From Arabidopsis thaliana (lineage: Eukaryota > Streptophyta > Magnoliopsida > Brassicales > Brassicaceae): a stretch of 64,000 nt of DNA. The stretch lies in contig NC_003071.7 in the NCBI RefSeq assembly GCF_000001735.4, positions 1,065,001-1,129,000 of the forward strand, given 5' to 3'. The notes under the pieces were generated by a model. It ran no database searches and had not been told where the DNA came from. It worked only from the letters and a program-made list of their open reading frames with translations. Shown in pieces: positions 22,663-34,069 of this stretch (position 1 is the first letter of the stretch; each line of letters opens with the position of its first letter). The translations under genes and the position numbers were made by a program.

Positions 22663-23936
22663 TATTATTATATAAAGTACGGTTTTGAAAGTTAGTAACT
22701 CACGAGATTACGACACGTGATACGTCTAACGAGAAAATGTTTACATGTGTTATTAAACATTTAAAATTTTTATTCTCTTAAAATAGAAAATCTAAAAAAA
22801 GTAAACAAATTTACGTATACTAATTTTTATGTCTATATATATATAATTATTTTTATTGATCACAAAGAAAATTAACAAATTTGATTTTAGATGTGTTGTT
22901 GGTCAATTAAATAAATCTATAATGTATTAATGTTTTAAAAAAATCATTAGTATGAATAATAACTAATTAAAAAGACCTCTGAACTTTAAAATAACAAAAT
23001 AATTTATTTAACATTAATTTAATTGGATAAAATTGTATTTTTCAATGTAATGTAGTATTTTATTTGAATACTCAATGAGAATATTTTTATGGTTATACTT
23101 ATTTTTTAGTCTAAGAATTTTAATGCATGTGGCCATTAGTGAAAACACCAAAAATTAGGAAAATAGGGCTTAGAGGGATTGATTTTTTGATTATTTGATG
23201 AAAATGTTAATATAAAATTTTAATGTTTTATTTATAAATTTGAAGTCATTTTATATGAGTTTGACATTAGGTAAAACTAATTTATGAGATTATAGAATAT
23301 AGCAAAACTATATCTTAAACAATATTTATTTTCCAAAACATTTTTTTTTTTTTGGTTAATTATCTTTTGGTATTTGTTAATTATTGTAATATGAAGTAAT
23401 TATATTGATTTGATACGATATATGTATTATTTTGATATAAAATTTAACACTTATCCATTAAAATAACGTGTGCATAATCAAAATCAGGATTATTATGATG
23501 AAATAGATAGTTAAATTGTATAGTAAAATAGAATGTGCAATATTAAAATTTTGGTTTTTAGAAAATTACTAAATAAAATATAGAAAAAGTGTGTTGACTA
23601 CTATTTAAAATTTAAATATCATTAATAAGATATAGCTAAATTCATTAAGTGTATAGTAAAATGAAAATTGTAAGATTAAAATTCGATTTAAAACAACTTT
23701 ACTAAATTAAATATATTTTTTTAAAAAGACCTGACAAAGAAAAGAATTAGAAGCGTCTCTCATAGATCCACCAATTTATTGACTCTTGCTAGGTAGCCCG
23801 ATGTCTCATCGTAAGATATTGGTGAGTCTTAGACCAATTGGGACCAAACGATCATTTACTATTTAGAATTTAAATATCATCGATAAAAATTTATAATTAT
23901 TTTTTAAACCCGCCTAGATAGGCGGGCCTAACGTAG
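22663..23936 (+). mobile_element. Degraded Helitron relic (array copy 1)
   Basis: Begins TATTATATAAAGTACGGTTT with the shared TTAGTAACTCACGAG block. It ends in a perfect hairpin CCCGCCT/AGGCGGG (23909-23915 and 23920-23926) followed by CCTAACGTAG, a decayed version of the CCTTATCTAG end seen in the other copies. No helicase is encoded. Confidence 0.55.
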
Positions 23937-23989
23937 ATAAACTATTGTTTTCAAAAATTAAAATACTATATTACATTGAAAAATACAAA

Positions 23990-24391
23990 AAGTACTATAT
24001 AAAGTAGGGTTTCGAAACTTAGTAACTCACGAGATCATGACACGTGGCAAGTCTAATGATAAGATGTTTACATGTGTCATTAAAGATTTACCTTCTTTAT
24101 TCTCTTAAAACAATAGAAAACCTAAAAAAAAGTAAATAAATTTACATATACTAATTTTTATGTCTATATACATATAAAATTAACAAATTTGATTTTACAT
24201 GTGTTATTGGTCAATTAAATAAATCTCGCATGTATTAATTTAAAAAAAAATCATTAGTATGGATAATAACTAATTAAAAAGACCACTGAAGTTTAAAATA
24301 ACAAAATAATTTATTTAACATTAATTTAATTTGTTAAAATTGTTAAATAGTACCAATTTGAAAAATAAATTATTTATACCCATTTGAAAAA
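23990..24391 (+). mobile_element. Helitron 5' half (array copy 2)
   Basis: Starts TATATAAAGTAGGGTTTCGA and keeps the ACTCACGAGATCATGACACG block. It lacks a 3' hairpin because the next copy begins at 24392. Confidence 0.5.
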
Positions 24392-24966
24392 TCTTATTAT
24401 ATAAAGTACGGTTTTGAAAGTTACTCATTCACGAGCTCATGACACGTGTCAGGTCTATCATTGAGATGTTGATATATGTCAAAAAAGTTTCTTTTAAAAA
24501 TACTAATTTATATTTCTATATCTAAAAATTTAACTTATAATTTTCTTAATTAAAAAGGAAAACTAACAATAAGATGGAGTGTATATAATTAAATTGTATT
24601 TGTATTGCAAAATTGGATTGTATTTGAATTATATACAATCGAATTAAATTGTATTGTATTATGATAAAAAGATATTTAAATTGTATTGTAAAATCGAATT
24701 TGTAAGATTGAAATTTAGTTTAAAGAAATATTAAATTAAATACTGAAAAATATGAGTTACTATTTAAAATTCAAATATCATCAATAAGTTGGAGAGTATA
24801 GAATTAAAAGGCAGTTTAATATGATGAAAGAGATAGTTAAATTACTTAATTAAATATTAGAAAAAGTAGGTGGATCACTATTTACTATTCAAATTTTTAA
24901 TATTATCGATAAATATTTGAATAAATTTATATCTAACACTCGCCTATTTAGGCGAGATTTATCTAG
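24392..24966 (+). mobile_element. Helitron (array copy 3), 575 bp
   Basis: Starts TCTTATTATATAAAGTACGG after an A. The hairpin CTCGCCT/AGGCGAG (24939-24945, 24950-24956) lies ten bases before the terminal CTAG (24963-24966), which is followed by T. All four Helitron marks are present; the element has no coding capacity. Confidence 0.72.
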
Positions 24967-25036
24967 TTTCATTATAAAGTATGGTTTTCAAAGTTAGTAA
25001 CTCATGAGATCATGCAATGTGTCAAATCTAACAATC

Positions 25037-25353
25037 TCAGATTTTACCATGTGCCAAATAACATTTTCCTTTTATTTAGCAAAACATTTTAAAATATGTA
25101 AATTTATTATTAAAAAGTAAAGAATCTTAATATATAAAGTATGATTTTCAAATTTAGTAACTTACGAGATGTGCCACGTGTCAAATCTAACGATCTCAGA
25201 TTATCCATGTGCCAAATAACATTTTTCTTTTATTTAGCAAAACATTTTAAAATATGTAAATTTATTATTAAAAAGTAAAGAATCTTAATATATAAAGTAT
25301 GATTTTCAAATTTAGTAACTTACGAGATGTGCCACGTGTCAAATCTAACGATC
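25037..25353. repeat. 158-bp tandem duplication inside a Helitron
   Basis: Two near-identical direct copies with a step of 158 bases (the GATGTGCCACGTGTC block starts at 25168 and 25326). High identity suggests a recent event compared with the surrounding decayed DNA. Confidence 0.85.
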
Positions 25354-25452
25354 TCGGATTTTACCACGTGCCAAACAAAATTTTCCTTTTATATAGTTAG
25401 AAAATTTTAAAATAGTAAATTTATTTTTAAAAAGTAAAGAAGATAAATATAA

Positions 25453-26633
25453 AAAAAACTAGGGCAATTGACAAAAATAGCACCAAAAGAAGTTTTTCTT
25501 CCAAAATTAGCACAACATTTTTAAAAGTTTACAAATAGTACTATAAATTCAATTAAACTTAACTAAATAATAAAAGAAAAATAATAAAAATGAGAGCAAA
25601 CACTAATCTAATATTAAATTGAATCAAAAGTTTTTAAAAATAATGGAAATATATACCCTAAATTGGAAATAGAGAACCCAAATATAATACCACAAACTAA
25701 TACTAAAATGAAAATTCTCTTTTAAATGGTGAAAATATATACCCTAAAGTAGAAATAGGGAACCCAAATATAATATTTTCAATTTATTTTTAATTATTTA
25801 GGTTGAATATATTTTATATAAAAATTGTGGTATTATTGAAAAAATAAAGGGAGATTGACACAAATGGCACAAAAAAACTTTATTATTCCAAAAATGACAC
25901 TTTCTTTTGAAACTTCCAAAAAAAGCATATAAAAGTTTTTAATTCTCTATAAATTAATTAAATAATAAAGTTTTTTTACTACCATTTGTATCAATTCCCC
26001 CCCCCCCCCCAAATAAAAATGAGAGCAAACACTGATATTAAATTGAATCAAAAAACTTTTAAATAGTGAAAATATATACCCTAAATTGGAAATAAAAAAC
26101 CCAAATATAATACTACAAACTAATTTAAAATGAAAAATCTCTTTAAAATGATTGAAAATATAAACCCTAAATTGAAAATAGGAAACCCATATATAATACC
26201 ATAAACTAATATTAAAATGAATCAAAATTTCTTTTAAATAGTTGGAAATATATACCCTAAATTAGAAATAGAGAACCCAAATATAATATTTTAAATTTAT
26301 TTCTAATTTATTTTGGTTGAATATATTTTTATATAAAATTGTGGTATTATTATTGTCCATAAAACTTGTTTTTGTGTTACTTTTAAGAATTTCTCAAATA
26401 ATTATTTGAGTGCTATTTATGTCTAAAAAACTTTTTAATGCTATTTTTTTCAAAAAACTTAAAAGTGTGCTATTTGTGGGAATTTCTCAAAAAGTAAATT
26501 AGTGATAATATTTTTAGAACAAAAACTTTAGAGTAAGTCAATTAGTGCTATTTTTGGAAGTTTATGGAGTGTGTGCTATTATTGTCCATAAAACTTGTTT
26601 TAGTGCTATTTTGAAGAATTTCCCAAAAAACTA
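25453..26633. mobile_element. MULE-type MITE with perfect 9-bp target duplication
   Basis: Left terminus GGGCAATTGACAAAAATAGC and right terminus (minus strand) GGGAAATTCTTCAAAATAGC are inverted copies. AAAAAACTA flanks both ends (25453-25461 and 26625-26633), an exact 9-base target duplication. Terminal repeats with 9-base duplications are typical of Mutator-like elements. The element proper is 25462-26624 and contains a second copy of its own family. Confidence 0.78.
25849..26488. mobile_element. Second MULE-type MITE nested in the first
   Basis: Starts GGGAGATTGACACAAATGGC and ends GGGAATTTCTC, with AAAAAATAAA before it (25839-25848) and AAAAAGTAAA after it (26489-26498), 9 of 10 matching. 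Removing it restores continuity with the uninterrupted copy at 27301-27890. A 14-base C run sits inside at 25997-26010. Confidence 0.65.
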
Positions 26634-27300
26634 TGTCTCTTATAATTAAATAATAAAAAAGATTCAAAAGTAAAGAAGATAAATTTATAAACAAATGTGT
26701 AATCAAAACAAGGATTTTGCAAAATGGAAAGATATGACACAACAATTAGACAATACATATACTGAATTTCAAATTTCAAATTTCAAATTTCAATAAGTTG
26801 TTTAATGTTTATAAATTTATATATTAAACAAATATTTTTGATAAATCTGATGTTCGTATTCATGATACATCTATCATAAAATAAATATTTTCTTTAGTTA
26901 AAATTAGCAAAACAAAACAAGGATTTTGCAAAATTGTAAGATATGACACAACAGTTATAGGTACATATACTGAATTTCAAATTTCAAATTTTAAGTAAGT
27001 ATAGATTTATTTAAATTTAATGTTGTTTTGTCATACCGATGTAATTGGCTATATAATATTTTTTGAGAAATCTGATGTTCGTATTCATGATACACCTATC
27101 CTAAAATAAATATTTTCTTTAGTTAAAATTAGCAAAATAGAATGTGTAAGATTGAAATTTGTTTTTTCTTTTAAATATTATATTAAATATAAAAAGTGTG
27201 TTAACTACGATTTAGAGCTCATATATCATAAATTAAAATTAGCATTTTTTTTTTCTCACCCGCCTATTTAGGCGGGCCTTATCTAGTTAATTATAAAAAG

Positions 27301-27890
27301 ACAATTGACAAAAATAGCACCAAAAAAGAGTTTTTTTCCAAAATTAGCACAATATTTCTGAGATTTCACAAATAGCACGATAAAGTTCAATTAAACTTAA
27401 CTAAAATATAAGATTGAAAATAAAAATGAGAGCAAACACTAATCTAATATTAAATTGAATAAAACAATTGTAGAAATATATATCCTAAATTAGAAATAGA
27501 TAACCCAAATATAATACCACAAACTAATATTAAAATGAAAAATCTCCTTTAAATGGTGAAAATATATACCCTAAATTAGAAATAGGGAACTCAAATATAA
27601 TACCATAAACTAATATTAAAATGAATCAATTTGTTTTTAAATGGTTGAAATATATACCCTAAATTGAAAATAGAGAATCCAAATATAATATTTTAATTTA
27701 TTTCTAATTTATTTTGGTTGAATAGATTTTATATAAAAATTATGATATTATTCAAAAAATAAATTAGTGATAATACTTTTAGAAAAAAACTTCATAATAA
27801 GTCAAGTAGTGCTATTTTTGAAAGTTTATGGAATGTGTGCTATTATTGTCCATAAAACCAGTTTTAATGCTATTTTTAGGAATTTCTCAT
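27301..27890. mobile_element. Third MULE-type MITE copy, uninterrupted
   Basis: Left ACAATTGACAAAAATAGC, right (minus strand) ATGAGAAATTCCTAAAAATA. The flanks are TATAAAAAG (27292-27300) and TGTAAAAAG (27891-27899), 8 of 9 matching. It landed just downstream of a Helitron end. Confidence 0.68.
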
Positions 27891-27899
27891 TGTAAAAAG

Positions 27900-28263
27900 A
27901 GCATTGCAAAAATATTAAGACAACAACAAAAGTAAGCTCTTTAGCTGATATACGACCACCAACTATCTGGCTATCGAGAAGATCTAATATGCAGGGAAGT
28001 TATTCACTAGAATAATTCAATAGATTTGTTTAGTATAAAACTATTATTAGATTGAGTAAATATAAAAATAGTATATTTAAATTTGAGAGGAATGACATAT
28101 GTCAAATGAATCAAACACCACTTGTCAGTTTTTTACGGTATGAGTTTGAGGGAACCTTACTTATATGTAAATGTATAAAAATAGTTAAACTTAATAGGCG
28201 TTCGTTCTAATCCCTAAAACAAAACCTTAGTTACTTTAGCGTATAGGGCAAGTAGGCGCAGAC
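27900..28263. other. Spacer before F-box pseudogene
   Basis: AT-rich. The last about 60 bases resemble the leader of the F-box paralogues. Nothing else was seen. Confidence 0.4.
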
Positions 28264-29545
28264 ATGGATATGTCGATGAGAGAAGAGAAAAGACCAAAAG
28301 TGTTTGATAATCACGGTTGGTCCAAACTTTAATTTGTCCCGCGCGATCTTTGCAAAAGACCATGAAAATATTGATCTTTATTTACCTAAAGATCATCAAG
28401 GTGGATGCGCGTAACGATTTGATGAGAGAAGAAAACTGACCAAAAGTATCTCATCATCACGACTGGTCCAAGCTTTGTCTTGACCTTTTGCGAAAAATCA
28501 TTGAAAGCTTGAACTCTATTGACTACCACCAAGCAAAACTCGTTTGCTCAGATTGGTATTTCGTTTGGAAAACATGCGTGAAACGGCCTCTGTATCCATG
28601 GCGGATCATATACTACGATGATGATTCTTCCAGTTTGTTTGATCCCGGTGAAGACAAGATTTACGGGACAAAACTCCTCGGACTCTCTGACAATAGCTAT
28701 TATATGGCTAGCTCCGGAAACTGGCTCTTGATGGTAGATTCTTGATAGGTTTATAAGGTCGACTACTAGAGAAAGAAGCTGAGAAGATTGGGCTAAGCGA
28801 AGCTGAGAAGAGAAAAGAGGAAGTCAACTACTGTGTTGACTGAGTTGACTTAACAAATGAGGGCAAATACTCTTTCCAGTTAGAGGCCTTGAAACTCTTC
28901 TTCTATAAATACTGACTCTGTTCTTATCTGGGGATTTTATGCTTTTTATGTTGTGATATTTCTCGAGAGAGAATTGGCCTTGTGATGTGCCAGAGGAAGA
29001 GATCAATGTTGATCTCTTGGTCATCGGTTGCTTATATCTATGTTGATCTAAACATAACGATTCTTATCTTCTCTTTGTAGTTACGTAATCGATTCTATCA
29101 TTACGATCTAGAGTTTCTAGAGTTTAAGGATTTGAAACTTTAACAAGTCTCGTCTTGATTCGAATCTTATTAAAGATCAATCTTCCGTCAATGGAGTCGT
29201 CAGTTCGCGGTGGAAAAATAAGATTCGAGCCAAGCAGATACTATAATAGACAAGGCAAGTGGGGATGGTTCGTCCTCCATCCTTTTGGTAAGTATTGCGT
29301 GTCCAAACACATGTTGGGAATAACAAGATCAGTTGGTCTTGGATAGATGAGAGGACAGTGGATTATTTAATTGCTTGGACTTTACACAACAGTTATTTGT
29401 TCACATACAAGAAAGGAGATGATTCTTGGTGGAACTGGAATGATAAGTATGGGACATCAGCTCCGATGTTTGGGGATTTAGCTTACAAGAACAGCAAGCT
29501 TTATCAGTATACTTTGCGCCACTACATCAAGATTATTGATTATTG
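28264..29545 (+). pseudogene. F-box/DUF295 pseudogene split by a solo LTR
   Basis: The start is present twice: MDMSMREEKRPKVFDNHGWS at 28264 runs into a TAA after SKL, and a second partial start follows before SKLCLDLLRKIIESL (about 28460). The F-box continues (VCSDWYFVWKTCVKRPL) and DUF295 follows (FDPGEDKIYGTK, SSGNWLLMVDS) up to 28742, where a 403-bp LTR is inserted. After it, INLPSMESSVRGGKIRFEPS, a frameshift, WIDERTVDYLIAWTL and LAYKNSKLYQYTL continue to about 29545. The last roughly 130 codons, including the WFLPGFA end, are missing. No functional product is expected. Confidence 0.85.
28743..29145 (+). mobile_element. Solo LTR in the F-box pseudogene
   Basis: It begins TGATAGGTTTATAAGG and ends TTTAACA (TG...CA). 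It interrupts the coding sequence between LLMVDS and the continuation TCTCGTCTTGATT. Flanks ATTCT (28738-28742) and AGTCT (29146-29150) match 4 of 5, a decayed 5-base target duplication. A TATA-like TTCTATAAATA at 28901 would be the LTR promoter. No internal retroelement sequence remains, so it is a recombined LTR, probably Copia type by its size. Confidence 0.75.
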
Positions 29546-30128
29546 TTACATACTTTTACTTCACCTTTTTGTTTTGAATTTTTTTTTTTATAATGATTTT
29601 AAGACAAGATTGTGTCAGCCGTTGACTTATGATCAACTAGGAACCTAATCGGAACGCAACTCGAGATTCATTTTATTTATTTTATACTACAAAATTATCT
29701 TGAAAAATATATCGAGGAAGGTGTCATATCTCATGGAATCCGAATCTGCCAATAATATGAGAGCCACTAGCAATTATTCTGAATCTCCCCAAAGGGAAGA
29801 ATCAAAAGTTGTTCTCTCTTGTTCTGTCTTTGTTCTTTGTTAGAGTTAGAACAGAAGCTTCCAAAAGGTAATAATAATCTCTTTCAAGAAACTCATTATT
29901 AGTCAAAGATGTTTACTTTTTAGTACTCTCTCTGTTCTTCATTGCTTCTCTAGAAACCCAATAGATTTTGACTCTTGCCTTGCCTTTGCGGTTGTCTAAA
30001 GATCACAATCCTCAATTTGAGTTTGATCGATCATTAATGTGTGTCGAAGATCAGATAACCAAAAGAATCTTGTTTGGTGCAGAGTTTTTTTCATGATTTT
30101 TATAAGTATATAAAAGAGAGATAGAAAG
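29546..30128. other. UPS1 upstream region
   Basis: Contains blocks repeated upstream of UPS3 (for example AATCTCTTTCAAGAAAC at about 29876 and 32069), so the promoter region was copied in the UPS1-UPS3 duplication. A TATATAAAAGAG stretch at 30108 lies only about 20 bases before the start codon and is probably not the core promoter. Confidence 0.45.
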
Positions 30129-31711
30129 ATGTATATGATAGAGAGCAAAGGAGGAGCAATTGCATGTATGCTCTTGGCTCTTCTCTTCTTAGGGACATGG
30201 CCAGCAATCATGACTCTAACCGAAAGACGCGGTCGACTTCCTCAACACACTTATCTTGACTACACACTCACAAATCTGTTAGCTGCAGTGATCATAGCGT
30301 TGACACTAGGAGAAATAGGTCCGAGCAGACCAAATTTCTTTACACAGCTCTCTCAAGTCAGTCACATCTTCTTACTTCTCCTTAGACATCTTGTCGAAAA
30401 CTATTGTATAACCGCGGTTTTTTTTTTTATCATAGGATAATTGGCAGTCAGTGATGTTTGCAATGGCTGGAGGAATAGTTCTTAGCCTTGGAAACTTAGC
30501 AACACAATATGCTTGGGCTTATGTTGGTTTATCAGTTACTGAAGTCATCACAGCTAGTATCACTGTTGTTATCGGTACACTCTTCTTTCTTCAACTACTC
30601 TTAACTGATTTTTTCCTCTGTTTCTTCTCTGTTCTTATGACCATTTCTGTTTTCTAGTACAGGCACAACTTTGAACTATTTCTTGGATGATAGAATCAAC
30701 AGAGCTGAGGTCCTTTTCCCGGGGGTCGCTTGTTTCTTGATCGCTGTTTGTTTCGGTTCCGCTGTTCATAAATCCAATGCTGCTGATAACAAAACCAAAC
30801 TCCAAAATTTCAAAAGGTTTGAAAAAGATTCATATCTATTGTTGTTTCCGTTTGGTTTGGTTTGGTACTAATCTTGATCTTGTTTCAGTTTAGAGACTAC
30901 TTCTTCCTTCGAAATGGAAACAATTTCTGCAAGCAACGGGTTAACAAAAGGGAAAGCGAAAGAAGGGACTGCAGCTTTTCTCATAGAGCTTGAGAAGCAA
31001 AGAGCTATAAAGGTTGAAACATACTACTCTTCCTTTACCCTAACAGATATAACTGATATGTATATATGTTCTCTGAAGATTCATGATTGGCATTGAGGAC
31101 AGGTCTTTGGCAAAAGCACAATAATCGGATTGGTGATAACTTTCTTTGCCGGTATCTGCTTTTCTCTGTTCTCACCTGCATTCAACTTAGCAACAAACGA
31201 TCAATGGCACACATTAAAACATGGAGTTCCAAAACTAAATGTGTACACTGCCTTCTTCTACTTCTCCATCTCTGCATTTGTAGTTGCTCTGATACTTAAC
31301 ATCAGATTTCTCTATTGGCCTATACTTGGTCTCCCAAGATCTTCTTTCAAGGCTTATTTGAATGACTGGAACGGTCGAGGCTGGTCTTTCTTGGCTGGAT
31401 TTCTATGTGGATTTGGCAATGGTCTTCAGTTCATGGGTGGTCAAGCCGCAGGCTATGCAGCTGCAGACGCTGTTCAGGTTTAGACAATAAACAAATCCTC
31501 TGTTCCATGATTTAAGAGTGAAATATGTTTTACTTATTATGATTTGAATATGTTTCAGGCACTTCCACTTGTGAGTACATTTTGGGGGATATTGTTGTTT
31601 GGAGAATATAGAAGATCATCAAGAAAAACATATACACTTCTCATCAGTATGCTTCTTATGTTCATAGTCGCTGTCGCGGTTCTTATGGCTTCCTCGGGAC
31701 ATAGAAAATGA
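30129..31711 (+). CDS. UPS1: Ureide permease 1, 390 aa
   Basis: Six exons join in frame: 30129-30356, 30436-30574, 30663-30816, 30889-31012, 31103-31477, 31559-31711. The protein starts MYMIESKGGAIACMLL and ends ASSGHRK, with all family motifs intact. UPS1 is the founding ureide permease: a proton-coupled plasma-membrane importer of allantoin and uracil (family knowledge). Many hydrophobic segments and a polar loop (about 170-215) are visible. Exon lengths 139, 375 and 153 are identical to UPS4 and UPS2. UPS3 lies head-to-tail about 580 bases downstream, and the start-to-start distance of 2165 bases defines the duplicated unit. Confidence 0.96.
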
Positions 31712-32293
31712 AATTCACTGAAACTTCTTCAAGTTAAACTGCTAAAAGGATCCATTGAAGGAAGAGTTACTTCACCAATGGCTGCAACATGTTCAAGTCT
31801 TTGTTTATATTTAACCAAAGTGTTTTCTTTGTTGGTTTCTGTCTTAGGGCTTTGCTAACAACAATTGGTTGTATTGTCTTTGTTTACACATCAGAGAAAG
31901 AAAACTATAGTTTATGGCAACTTGAGATTTATTTATTTTATAGAAAATGGGAAACTAACTTCTTCCTGAATCTGGATCTGCCAATCAAATGAGAGACTAA
32001 GTTTTTTTTCTTCTGTATCTGTTGTTCTCTGGTCTTCCTCAAAGTCAAAGTTAAGACAAAAGCTTTAATAAGGTAATCTCTTTCAAGAAACCTAGTCAAT
32101 AGGGAAATTTAATGGAATATAAGGTTTGAGTTTTATAGAGATCTTCTTGTATCAGCATGTGTCTTGTGTTAATGTTCTAAAGAACCTTTCTTAAGACAAC
32201 TAGCTTCATTTTTATCACGAGAGATCAATGATATGATAACAGAAGAATCTCACTTCTTTACTTTGATGCAGTGGGATTTGGTGATTTTATAAA
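31712..32293. other. UPS1-UPS3 spacer
   Basis: UPS1 3' flank followed by a copy of the UPS1 upstream region. No extra gene was seen. Confidence 0.45.
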
Positions 32294-33807
32294 ATGTATG
32301 TGATAGAGAGCAAAGGAGGAACAATCACTTGTATGCTCTTGGCTCTGCTCTTCTTAGGGACATGGCCAGCAATCATGACTCTAACCGAAAGACGCGGTAG
32401 ACTTCCTCAACATACTTATCTTGACTACACACTGACAAACCTGTTAGCTGCAGTTATCATAGCGTTTACACTAGGCGAAATAAGTCCAAGCAGACCAAAT
32501 TTCACCACACAGCTTTCTCAAGTCAGTTACACATACATTCATACACATATTTGTTGTTGGTTTTTGAAATGCAAAGTTTTTTTGTCACAGGATAATTGGC
32601 CGTCTGTGATGTTTGCAATGGCTGGAGGAATATTTCTTAGCCTTGGGACCTTAGCAACACAATATGCTTGGGCTTTTGTTGGGTTATCTGTCACTGAAGT
32701 CATCACAGCTAGTATCGCCGTTGTTATCGGTAAACTCTTCTCTTCAACTACTCTTAACTGATTTTTTTCCTCTGTTCTTATTAACTCTTTTGTTTTCAAC
32801 AACAGGCACAACTTTGAACTATTTCTTGGATGATAGAATCAACAGAGCTGAGGTCCTTTTCCCGGGGGTCGCTTGTTTCTTGATCGCTGTTTGTTTCGGT
32901 TCTGCTGTTCATAAATCAAATGCAGCTGATAACAAATCCAAACTCCAAGGATTCAAAAGGTTAAAAAAAGATTCACTATACTAGGTCTTTGTTTTGTTTT
33001 CTTTTGGTTTGGTTTTTAACCTAATCTGATCTTGTTTCAGTTTAGAGACTACTTCTTCCTTCCAAATGGAAACAAGTTCTATAAAAGAAGGAAAAGCAAA
33101 AGTAGGGACTGCAGATTTTCTTATTGAGGTTGAGAAACAAAGAGCCATAAAGGTTAATAATAATACACACAGCATTTTCCTAAACAGAAATAACTGATAT
33201 TCACTGATACTCAAGATTTGCGTTGACAGGTTTTTGGGAAAAGCACAATAATTGGACTGGCGATAACATTCTTTGCCGGTATCTGTTTCTCTCTAATCTC
33301 ACCTGCAGTAAGCTTAGCGACAAACGATCAATGGCACACTTTGAAACATGGAGTTGGCACACTTTGAAACATGGAGTTCCAAAACTCAATGTGTACACAG
33401 CCTTCTTCTACTTCTCCATCTCTTCATTTGGGGTTGGTCTGATACTAAACATCATATTTCTCTATTGGCCTATACTTGGTCTCCCAAGATCATCTTTCAA
33501 GGCTTACCTAAATGACTGGAACGGTCGAGGCTGGTCTTTCTTGGCTGGATTTCTCTGTGGATTTGGTAATGGTCTTCAGTTTATGGGCGGTCAAGCCGCT
33601 GGTTATGCTGCTGCAGGAGCTGTTCAGGTTTAAGACCTCTTTTCTGTTCAATGATTTAAAGATTGAAAATAAACATTTTGGGGGATACTGCTGTTTGGAG
33701 AATACAAAAGATCATCAAGAAAAACATATACACTTCTTATCAGTATGCTATTTATGTTCATAGCTGCAGTCGCGGTTCTGATGGCCTCATCGGGACATCG
33801 AAAATGA
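32294..33807 (+). pseudogene. UPS3: Ureide permease 3, broken by two lesions
   Basis: Exons 1-4 are intact and in frame (32294-32521, 32591-32729, 32806-32959, 33041-33152) and very like UPS1. In exon 5 (33230-33627) the 23 bases at 33332-33354 are repeated at 33355-33377. This shifts the frame and gives TGA at 33365-33367, after the word DQWHTLKHGV. The rest of exon 5 is open in the shifted frame. Exon 6 has lost its acceptor and first bases: the sequence equivalent to CAGGCACTTCCACTTGTGAG is absent, and homology resumes at about 33673, ending with ASSGHRK and TGA at 33805. With both lesions a full transporter is not expected; a truncated product of about 257 residues is possible. Annotations may present it as a gene with adjusted exons. 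Confidence 0.8.
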
Positions 33808-34069
33808 CTAAAAATGCATTCCACAGAAACATCTACAGACTAAAAGCTTCACAACTTTGGTTTATAAACTTGTAAGATACGGTACTCTTGTATGAAGGTA
33901 AAGTGAGCAACATGTTCAAATATATCATTGGTTAAATTTTAATCGATGGGTTTTGATGTTATATCGTCAGTATAAATATATACGTCTCGCATTAATTAGG
34001 GTTTCCGTGGTTCTTAACCCTAAATCCAAACATTAGGTCAACTAGAGTGTGAGGCACGTAAGCGCAGAC

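Larger units (their letters stand above)
24969..27286 (+). mobile_element. Helitron (array copy 4), rearranged and interrupted
   Basis: Starts TCATTATAAAGTATGG right after copy 3. The shared 5' block recurs at 25125 and 25283 through a tandem duplication. MULE-type MITEs interrupt it at 25462-26624. It ends with hairpin CCCGCCT/AGGCGGG (27259-27265, 27270-27276) and CTAG (27283-27286) before T. More than one original insertion may be merged here. Confidence 0.55.
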
